The notes under the pieces: model-generated
Databases searched by the model: none
Told to the model about the DNA's origin: nothing
Seen by the model: only the letters and a program-made list of their open reading frames with translations
Source: Rhodanobacter thiooxydans LCS2
GTDB taxonomy: Bacteria; Pseudomonadota; Gammaproteobacteria; Xanthomonadales; Rhodanobacteraceae
DNA: 64,000 bases
NCBI RefSeq assembly: GCF_000264375.1
Contig: NZ_AJXW01000069.1
Location: 1 to 64,000, forward strand
Direction: 5' to 3'
Shown here: piece after piece, positions 1 through 7,645 of the stretch
How positions within the stretch are numbered: position 1 is the stretch's first letter
Layout of the letters: every line of letters begins with the position of its first letter
Translations under genes and position numbers: made by a program

Positions 1-65
1 AGGGCGGGCACTGCCCGCCGGCCTTTAATACGATGACCGAGAGCGGCGGGCAATGCCCGCCCTAC
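1..65. repeat. Inverted pair of a GC-rich REP-like palindrome
   Basis: Two copies of a short palindrome (GGGCGGGCA-C/T-TGCCCGCC) lie in opposite orientation at 1-19 and 45-65, separated by about 25 bases. Each copy can fold on itself, and the two can pair with each other. This is the layout of a REP doublet (REPIN). The second copy ends in CCCTAC, the GTAG end typical of REP sequences. The window begins inside the element, so its left edge is not seen. Confidence 0.6.
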
Positions 66-77
66 GGAACTCCAAAA

Positions 78-102
78 GCATCGCCCGCCAGCGGGCTCCT
101 AC
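78..102. repeat. Single REP element (GGAGCCCGCTGGCGGGCGATGC type)
   Basis: A 25-base palindrome-containing unit reads GCATCGCCCGCCAGCGGG followed by CTCCTAC. The same unit recurs at 15129-15153, 27921-27945 and 38233-38257 and inverted at 15068 and 27865. It lies just 3' of panE, in intergenic space. Confidence 0.75.
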
Positions 103-112
103 CGGGTGGCTA

Positions 113-1033
113 TCAGGCCCTGCCCGCTTCGTAGACTTTCAGATGGGCATAGACAGTCGTCAGCAGCGAGCGTTCGTCGCGAGAGCGGTCGGCGCGGGCC
201 AGCAGGTCGCCGACGATGTGGTCGGCTTCGATCGGGTGACCGTGCTGCAGGTCGCGCAGCATCGAGGCGGTCAGCGTGGAGCCGGCCTCGGTCAGCACGT
301 GGCGGGCGCGCTGCAGGGTCTGCTCGCTGGGCGCATGGCCGGCGCGCCCGGCCACCGCGCAGCAATCCTCCAGCAGATCCAGCGCCGCGGCGGTGCCACC
401 CGGCGCCGCCACGATCTCGCCCACCGAGCCGCGCATCAGGCAGGTGATGCCGGCCAGCGTGGCCAGGAAAATCCACTTGTCCCACATGTCCTGCAGCACC
501 GTGCTGCTCGGGCGCGCGTCGAAGCCCGCGTCGGATAGGGCCTGCGTGATCCGCTGCATGCGCGCGGAGGCGCTGCCGTCGCGTTCGCCGAAGGTGAGGC
601 TGTGCGAAGTATTGAGGTGGCGCACGCTGCCATCCTCATCGAGCGTGGCGGCGATCACGCACTGCCCGCCCAGCACGTGCCGGGCGCCGAAGCGCGCGTC
701 CAGCAGATCCAGCTGGCGCATGCCGTTGAGCAGCGGCAGGATCGTGGTGTCCGGCCCCACCGCCGGCGCGATGTCGGCCATCGCCTGCTCCAGGCCGTAC
801 GCCTTGCAGCTCAGCAGGATCAGCTCGTAGGGCTCGCGCAGGCCGCTGGCCAGCACGGTCGGCGGCGACGGCAGCGCCGCGTCGCCGGTGGCGCTCCTGA
901 TCGACAGACCATGCCGCGCCAGCTGCGCCGCGCGCTTTTCGCGCACCAGGAACGTCACGTCGCGGCCGTGCTCCAGCAGGCGGCCGCCGAAGTAGCCGCC
1001 GGTGGCACCGGCGCCCACGATCAGAATACGCAT
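113..1033 (-). CDS. panE: 2-dehydropantoate 2-reductase (ketopantoate reductase)
   Basis: This is predicted to reduce 2-dehydropantoate to pantoate with NADPH, the second step of pantothenate and coenzyme A synthesis in the cytoplasm. The 306-residue protein matches the family length. A Rossmann GxGxxG nucleotide-binding motif (GAGATG) is at residues 7-12. A conserved Lys at 186 (DMWDKW) and a Glu near 269 in a SMLRD...PIE stretch fit the family's catalytic pair. The acyltransferase gene downstream starts one base beyond the panE start on the same strand, so the two are probably co-transcribed. PanE-like proteins are sometimes reductases of unknown substrate, so the exact substrate is inferred. 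Confidence 0.88.
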   Translation of the reverse strand: MRILIVGAGATGGYFGGRLLEHGRDVTFLVREKRAAQLARHGLSIRSATGDAALPSPPTVLASGLREPYELILLSCKAYGLEQAMADIAPAVGPDTTILPLLNGMRQLDLLDARFGARHVLGGQCVIAATLDEDGSVRHLNTSHSLTFGERDGSASARMQRITQALSDAGFDARPSSTVLQDMWDKWIFLATLAGITCLMRGSVGEIVAAPGGTAAALDLLEDCCAVAGRAGHAPSEQTLQRARHVLTEAGSTLTASMLRDLQHGHPIEADHIVGDLLARADRSRDERSLLTTVYAHLKVYEAGRA

Positions 1034-1034
1034 C

Positions 1035-1949
1035 TCACTCTCCCGTCGGTGCGGCGTCCGCCGCCATCAGCATGCGCGCGATCCGCTCATCCTTCTCGCG
1101 CCACAGTCCATTCACCCACTGCTTGACGCGGCCGCGAAACGCGGCGTCGTCGTCGTAGCTGCCCACCAGGCCGGAGTCGATCGGCAGCTCGCGCACGTGC
1201 ACGCGGATGTCGTGCACGCGGCCGGCGATCAGATCCATCATCGTGCGGCGACCTTCCGGATAGACGATGGTGACGTCGAGGACCGCATGCAGCGCGTCGC
1301 CCATCGCATCGAGCACGAACGCCAGACCGCCGGCCCTGGGCCGCAACAGGTGCCGGTACGGCGAGGACTGCGCATCGTGCTTGGCCGGCGTGAAGCGGGT
1401 GCCCTCGACGAAATTCATCACCGACACCGGCATGTGGCGAAACTTCGCGCACGCGCGGCGGGTGGCTTCGCGGTCCCTGCCCTGCAGTTCCGGATGCTTC
1501 AGCAGGGTTTCCCGCGAATAGCGCTTCATGAACGGGAAATCAAGCGCCCACCAGGCCGGACCCAGCAGCGGCACCCAGATCAGCTCCTGCTTGAGGAAGA
1601 AACGCAGGAACGGAACGCGCCGGTTGAACACCTTCTGCAGCACCGGGATGTCGACCCAGCTCTGGTGGTTGCACAGCACCAGGTAGTTGCCGTCGCGACG
1701 CAGGCCGGCCAGGCCCTCGACCTGCCAGCGGATGCGGGTGAACAAGCCGAACAGGAAGTTGTTGACCCCGATCCAGCTCTCCGCAATCGCCACCAGAGCG
1801 CGCGAGCAGGCTTGCCGCACGACGCGCGCCGGCACCACCAGCTTGGCCAGGGTCAGCGCGAACAGCGGCAGCACATGCAGCAGGATGTTGATGGCCAGCA
1901 GCAGCATGGCCAGCGGGATGCGGATCGGGCCGGGAAGCTTGGCGAGCAT
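1035..1949 (-). CDS. PlsC-family lysophospholipid acyltransferase (YihG-like)
   Basis: This is a probable membrane-associated 1-acyl-sn-glycerol-3-phosphate acyltransferase-type enzyme that transfers fatty acyl groups to lysophosphatidic acid or a related lysolipid. A hydrophobic N-terminal segment covers roughly residues 11-35. The HX4D catalytic motif is NHQSWVD (His95, Asp100) and the substrate-binding EGTRF is at 182-186. The 304-residue length fits the YihG/YihG-like subgroup better than the shorter PlsC. An in-frame start exists 26 codons upstream, but its Cys/Gly-rich extension would precede the membrane anchor, so I chose the internal ATG. The gene ends one base before panE starts. 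The true acyl acceptor cannot be read from sequence. Confidence 0.82.
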   Translation of the reverse strand: MLAKLPGPIRIPLAMLLLAINILLHVLPLFALTLAKLVVPARVVRQACSRALVAIAESWIGVNNFLFGLFTRIRWQVEGLAGLRRDGNYLVLCNHQSWVDIPVLQKVFNRRVPFLRFFLKQELIWVPLLGPAWWALDFPFMKRYSRETLLKHPELQGRDREATRRACAKFRHMPVSVMNFVEGTRFTPAKHDAQSSPYRHLLRPRAGGLAFVLDAMGDALHAVLDVTIVYPEGRRTMMDLIAGRVHDIRVHVRELPIDSGLVGSYDDDAAFRGRVKQWVNGLWREKDERIARMLMAADAAPTGE

Positions 1950-2023
1950 GGGGTCGGTCGTGGCGGATGGAAGGGAAGCATAATGCCCACCGCCACAGCA
2001 AGACCATGCAGTGCTGCGCCATT

Positions 2024-3271
2024 TCACAGCAGCAGCTTGCGCACCTTGAGCAGGGCCACGACGAACGCGTCGATCTCCTCGCGCGTGTTGTAGAACGCCA
2101 GCGAGACGCGCAGCGTGGCCGGCACGCCGTAAAACTGCATCAGCGGATGCGCACAGTGGTGGCCGGAGCGCACGGCCACACCCTGCAGGTCGAGCAGGGT
2201 GGCCAGATCGGTGGCCTGCGCGCCTTCCAGCAGGAACGAGATCACGGGTTCCTTCTCAGCCGCCTCGCCGATGATGCGCAGGCCCGGAACCTCGCGCAGG
2301 CGCTCGGTGGCGTAGTGCAACAACTGCTGCTCCCAGGCATGGATGGCCTCGAAGCCCACGGAGGCGTAATAGTCGATCGCCGCCGACAGCCCGACGAAGC
2401 CGGCGATGTTCGGCGTGCCGGCCTCGAACTTGTGCGGTGGCGCCGCGAAGGTGGTGCCGCTGAAGCGCACCTCGCGGATCATCTCGCCGCCGCCGAAGAA
2501 CGGCGGCATCGCCTCCAGGTGTTCGCGTTTCGCCCACAACGCGCCGGTGCCGGTGGGGCCGAGCATCTTGTGCCCGGTGACCGCGTAGAAATCGCAGCCC
2601 AGCGCCTGCACGTCGACCGGCCGGTGCGGTGCCGCCTGCGAGCCATCGACCAGCAGCGGGATGCCGCGCTTCCTGCATTCGCGCGCGATCTCGCGCACCG
2701 GGTTCACCGTGCCCAGCACGTTGGAGACGTGGGTGACGCAGGCCAGCTTCACTTCCGGCGTCAGCAGCTCGACGTACTTTTCCACGATCAGCTCGCCGCG
2801 CTGGTCGATCGGCGCCGCCTTCACCGTGGCGCCGCTACGCGCCGCCACCAGCTGCCACGGCACGATGTTGGCGTGGTGCTCCATCACCGTAGTGAGGATG
2901 CTGTCGCCGGGCTTCAGCTGCGGCAGTGCGTAACTGTAGGCCACCAGGTTGATCGACTGGGTGGTACCGGTGGTGAGGATCACCTCGTTGCGCGACGGCG
3001 CATTGAGGAAGCGCGCCAGCCGGTCGCGCGCGCTTTCGTAGGCAGCCGTGGCCTCCTCGCCCAGCTGGTGCACCGCCCGCGCCACGTTCGCGTTGTGCTC
3101 GCGGTAATGGTTGTCCACTGCCTCGATCACCGACAGCGGCTTCTGGCTGGTGTTGGCGTTGTCGAAATACACCAGCGGCTTGTCGTGCACGCGTCGCGCC
3201 AGCAGCGGGAAATCCGCGCGGATGCGCTGGACGTCGAAGACGGTGGGCGTGCTGGCTTGTGATGAAGTCAT
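2024..3271 (-). CDS. sufS: Cysteine desulfurase SufS
   Basis: This PLP enzyme takes sulfur from L-cysteine as an enzyme persulfide for iron-sulfur cluster assembly on SufBCD. The 415-residue protein has the class V aminotransferase fold with the PLP lysine at 235 (TGHKMLGPTG). The catalytic Cys is at 373 in RSGHHCAHP, the signature of the SufS/group II type. It is the last gene of the minus-strand suf operon and is separated from sufD by a hairpin-rich repeat. In-frame TTG and ATG starts lie 15 and 9 bases upstream. I chose the ATG with GGAA about nine bases ahead. No sufE or sufU gene follows in the window, so the sulfur-transfer partner must be elsewhere. Confidence 0.95.
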   Translation of the reverse strand: MTSSQASTPTVFDVQRIRADFPLLARRVHDKPLVYFDNANTSQKPLSVIEAVDNHYREHNANVARAVHQLGEEATAAYESARDRLARFLNAPSRNEVILTTGTTQSINLVAYSYALPQLKPGDSILTTVMEHHANIVPWQLVAARSGATVKAAPIDQRGELIVEKYVELLTPEVKLACVTHVSNVLGTVNPVREIARECRKRGIPLLVDGSQAAPHRPVDVQALGCDFYAVTGHKMLGPTGTGALWAKREHLEAMPPFFGGGEMIREVRFSGTTFAAPPHKFEAGTPNIAGFVGLSAAIDYYASVGFEAIHAWEQQLLHYATERLREVPGLRIIGEAAEKEPVISFLLEGAQATDLATLLDLQGVAVRSGHHCAHPLMQFYGVPATLRVSLAFYNTREEIDAFVVALLKVRKLLL

Positions 3272-3292
3272 CTTCGACATTTCCAAGGGTGG

Positions 3293-3392
3293 CCCTCCCC
3301 TGCTGGCAGGGGAGGGTTGGGGTGGGGTCCGCTCTTGATCTTCAAGTCAAAAGCCTTACCCCCTCCCAGCGTCCCCCTGCGCAGCAGGGGGA
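3293..3392. repeat. Two-hairpin inverted repeat between sufD and sufS
   Basis: A perfect 10-bp-arm hairpin (CCCTCCCCTG/CAGGGGAGGG, 4-base loop) lies at 3293-3316. A second 9-bp-arm hairpin (TCCCCCTGC/GCAGGGGGA, 3-base loop) lies at 3372-3392. Flanks such as GGTTGGGG and CCTTACCCCC also complement each other, so the element looks like a REP doublet of a second family. A single copy recurs at 15274-15295. It sits between co-directional operon genes and has no T-run, so it is not an obvious terminator. It could affect sufD/sufS mRNA stability. Confidence 0.7.
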
Positions 3393-3404
3393 GGAGATAA
3401 GGCA

Positions 3405-4724
3405 TCAGGCGGGCAATTGCGCGATCAGCAACGCCGACAGGTGCTCGCGCAGTGCCCCGCTCGGCAGGTCGTCCAGCACCGCGCGGCAGAACGCGGCAGT
3501 CAGCAGCGCGCGCGCCTCGGCCAGCGGGATGCCACGCGAGCGCAGGTAGAACAGCGAGCGCTCATCGAGCTGGCCCACGGTGGCGCCATGCGCGGCCTGC
3601 ACCTCGTCGGCGTAGATCTCCAGCTCCGGCTTGGTGTCGATCTCGGCGCCCGGCGACAGCAGCAGGTTCTTGTTGTTGAGGTTGGCATCGCTGCCGTCGG
3701 CACCGGGCGCCACCACGATCGCGCCGCGGAACACGCCGCGCGCGCGGTCGCTGGCGACACCGCGCCAGGTGGAGGTGGAGGTGGTGTCCAGCGCCTGGTG
3801 ACGAATCGCCAGCTGGGTATCGACGTGCTGGCGGCCGTGCGGCATGAACGCGCCGCGGGTATGCAGCTGCGCCCCGTCGCCGACCAGCTCGGCCTGCAGG
3901 TCGTGCCGCACCAGCGCGCCACCCAGCTCCAGCACATGCAGCTGCATCTGCGCACGCGCATGCAGGCGCAGGCCGCTGCGGCGGATCAGGTTGGTGGTGG
4001 TCGCGGCGTTCTGCAGCACGACGTGGTGCAGTTGCGCGCCTTCGTGCAGCACGAAATCGCCGACCAGGGTGACCAGCTGGGCCTGCTCGCCGCTGCCCAC
4101 ATGATGTTCGACCAGCTCCAGCGAGGCGCCTTCACCCAGCTCGACCAGGTTGCGCGCATGCCAGGCCAGCTCGGCGTCCGCAGCGGCGCCGACGAAGACC
4201 AGTTGCACCGGCGCGGCAATCCTGGCGTGCGCGGCAACCCTCAGCACCACGCCGTCGGTGGCGCTGGCGGCGTTGACCTGCACGAACGCATCGCCGCCCT
4301 CGCGGACATGCCCGACCAGGGCCGCCCGCGACAAGGCGAACCGCAGCGGCTCCGCGTCGTCGCGCAGGGCCTGTGACAGCGGCTGCAGCGAAAGCCCGTC
4401 GGGCAGTGCCGCGGCGGTCGACAGATCCGCCCGGAACACACCGTTGACGAACACCAGCCGCGGCCCATCCACGCCCGGCAGGGCGAACGCGGCCGCATCG
4501 ACGTCGCGCGTGGCCGCCGCCGCGTCGCCAGCGGCAAAGCGGCGCTGGGCAAGCCCGCGTAGCGCGGTGTACTTCCATGCCTCGACCCGCGCACCGGGCA
4601 GGCCGCCAGCGGCGAACGCGGCGCGGTTCTCGCGGCGCGCCTCATCCAGCCAGGCGATGCCGCTGGCCGGTGGCGGCGCGTCCAGCAGCGAAGCGACCAG
4701 CGGCGTGGAGGCCGACGGGTTCAT
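3405..4724 (-). CDS. sufD: Fe-S cluster assembly scaffold protein SufD
   Basis: SufD is a structural paralogue of SufB and a component of the SufBC2D scaffold complex, needed for iron acquisition and assembly of the nascent cluster in the cytoplasm. The 439-residue protein carries the SufBD beta-helix core in its C-terminal two thirds, including a NLNNKNLLLSPGAEIDTKP-type stretch near residue 360 and a C-terminal LFYLRSRGI motif shared with SufB. The start codon overlaps the sufC stop in an ATGA arrangement, which implies translational coupling to sufC. Confidence 0.93.
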   Translation of the reverse strand: MNPSASTPLVASLLDAPPPASGIAWLDEARRENRAAFAAGGLPGARVEAWKYTALRGLAQRRFAAGDAAAATRDVDAAAFALPGVDGPRLVFVNGVFRADLSTAAALPDGLSLQPLSQALRDDAEPLRFALSRAALVGHVREGGDAFVQVNAASATDGVVLRVAAHARIAAPVQLVFVGAAADAELAWHARNLVELGEGASLELVEHHVGSGEQAQLVTLVGDFVLHEGAQLHHVVLQNAATTTNLIRRSGLRLHARAQMQLHVLELGGALVRHDLQAELVGDGAQLHTRGAFMPHGRQHVDTQLAIRHQALDTTSTSTWRGVASDRARGVFRGAIVVAPGADGSDANLNNKNLLLSPGAEIDTKPELEIYADEVQAAHGATVGQLDERSLFYLRSRGIPLAEARALLTAAFCRAVLDDLPSGALREHLSALLIAQLPA

Positions 4725-5473
4725 GCTGCCGCCCCCGTGCCGAGCCCGGCGTAGCCGTGTTCCTCCAGCTTCAGCGCCAGCGACTTGTCGCCGCTTTCGA
4801 CGATGCGGCCGTTCGCCAGCACGTGCACGAAATCCGGCACCACGTAGTCGAGCAGGCGCTGGTAGTGGGTGATCATCAGGAACGCGCGATCGGGCGAGCG
4901 CAGCGCGTTGACGCCCTGCGCCACCTGCTTCAGCGCATCGATGTCCAGGCCCGAATCGGTCTCGTCGAGGATCGCCAGCTGCGGTTCCAGCACCGCCATC
5001 TGGAAGATCTCGTTGCGCTTTTTCTCGCCGCCGGAGAAGCCCTCGTTGACCGCGCGGTGCAGCAGCTCGTCAGAGATCTGCATCACCTTCAGCTTCTCGC
5101 GCACCAGCTTGAGGAACTGCATGGAATCGAGTTCCTTCTCGCCACGCGTCTTGCGCTGTGCATTCAGCGCCGCGCGCAGGAAGTAGGTGTTGTTGACGCC
5201 CGGAATCTCCACCGGATACTGCAACGCCAGGAACACGCCGGCCGCCGCACGCGCTTCCGGCGAAAGCTGCAGCAGGTCGATGCCGTTGTAGGTCACCGTG
5301 CCGGCGGTCACCTCGTAACCCTCGCGGCCGGACAGCACATTGCCCAGCGTCGACTTGCCGGCGCCGTTCGGCCCCATGATCGCGTGCACCTCGCCCGCGT
5401 TCACGCTGAGGCTGAGTCCCTTGAGGATTTCCTTGCCCTCGACGCGGGCATGCAGGTTTTCGATTTTGAGCAT
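4721..5473 (-). CDS. sufC: Fe-S cluster assembly ATPase SufC
   Basis: This ABC-type ATPase of the SufBC2D complex uses ATP hydrolysis to drive conformational change in SufB-SufD during cluster assembly. It is soluble, with no membrane domain. The 250-residue protein shows a Walker A motif GPNGAGKST at residues 34-42, an ABC signature FSGGEKKR, and a Walker B LDETDSGLD. These are the SufC-specific variants. It follows sufB after a repeat-filled gap of about 115 bases and overlaps sufD by four bases. Confidence 0.96.
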   Translation of the reverse strand: MLKIENLHARVEGKEILKGLSLSVNAGEVHAIMGPNGAGKSTLGNVLSGREGYEVTAGTVTYNGIDLLQLSPEARAAAGVFLALQYPVEIPGVNNTYFLRAALNAQRKTRGEKELDSMQFLKLVREKLKVMQISDELLHRAVNEGFSGGEKKRNEIFQMAVLEPQLAILDETDSGLDIDALKQVAQGVNALRSPDRAFLMITHYQRLLDYVVPDFVHVLANGRIVESGDKSLALKLEEHGYAGLGTGAAA

Positions 5474-5483
5474 GGTTTTGAGC

Positions 5484-5588
5484 CGGGAATAGAGAATGGG
5501 GAATAGGGAATAGGAAAATGCGGGTGTCGCGGCGGTCTGGAATGGAGCGGGAACGGGGCTTTTACTATTCCCGATTCCCTACTCCCTG
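5484..5588. repeat. GGGAATAG-type inverted repeat between sufB and sufC
   Basis: The left half carries tandem GGGAATAG/GGGGAATAGG words and the right half carries the complementary CTATTCCCGATTCCCT words, enclosing about 45 bases. Near-identical elements occupy the pheS-pheT gap (36109-36190) and the map-glnD gap (45168-45268). All three lie between co-directional genes, so each would be transcribed and could form a long stem-loop. Confidence 0.75.
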
Positions 5589-5590
5589 CC

Positions 5591-7065
<1,475 letters not shown>

Positions 7066-7069
<4 letters not shown>

Positions 7070-7554
7070 TCGGTGGTGACCCGGCGGGCTTTCGTCGGCA
7101 TGGCGATCTCGCCAAGCGGCACGGCGGCGATCCGGCGCGGCGGCCGTGGCGGCTGCGGCTTGAGCATGTCGGCCAGGCTGACCGCACGCAGCGCGTTGTC
7201 CAGCACGTTGTTGACCAGCTGCCAGCTGCCGCGCACGCCGCATTGTGACTCGCGTTCGCACTGGCCTTCGGCCACGCTGCATTCGGTCATGCCGATCGGC
7301 CCTTCGATCGCCTCGACGATCTCGGCCAGCGAAATCCCGCTGGCCGGCCGGGCCAGCCGGTAGCCGCCGTTGACGCCGCGGAACGACTCGACCAGCGCGG
7401 CATGGCCGAGCGCCTTCAGCAGCTTGCTCACGGTGGGCAGTTCCAGCCGCGTCTCGTCGGCGATCTGCACCGCGCTGAGCACCTCGGCCGGGTGCGCGGC
7501 GATGCAGGTCATCACCACGGTGGCGTAATCGGTGAGTCGGCTGACGCGGAGCAT
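7066..7554 (-). CDS. Rrf2-family SUF operon transcriptional regulator
   Basis: This is a winged-helix Rrf2/IscR-type regulator, 162 residues, of the kind that heads suf operons in xanthomonads and other proteobacteria. The N-terminal HTH includes the conserved [11 protein letters not shown] and the recognition-helix region [11 protein letters not shown]. Three cysteines in a short cluster (TEC...GQC...SQC, around residues 91-105) match the [2Fe-2S]-ligating Cys of IscR. The protein therefore probably senses Fe-S status and represses its own operon. The stop overlaps the sufB start by four bases. The C-terminal Arg/Pro-rich tail is probably flexible. It resembles the TIGR 'FeS assembly SUF system regulator' group, by recall and unverified. 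Confidence 0.9.
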
Positions 7555-7580
7555 GCGGGGCGCTCGGGCTGGCAGGGTTG

Positions 7581-7622
7581 AATCGGGACTAAAATGGTAC
7601 TGATTCGACGCCGCGCGGTCAA
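7581..7622 (-). promoter_or_regulatory. Candidate suf operon promoter and Rrf2 operator
   Basis: On the minus strand a TTGACC -35 box (7617-7622) and a TACCAT -10 box (7594-7599) are spaced by 17 bases, upstream of the regulator start at 7554. An imperfect palindrome at 7581-7605 (core GACTAAAATGGTACT on the plus strand) resembles the IscR type 1 box, which has a GACT-WWW-AGTC core. It would overlap the -10, as expected for autorepression. Only one half-site matches well. Confidence 0.5.
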
Positions 7623-7645
7623 TGCACCCGCCGTCGCCGGTCCAG

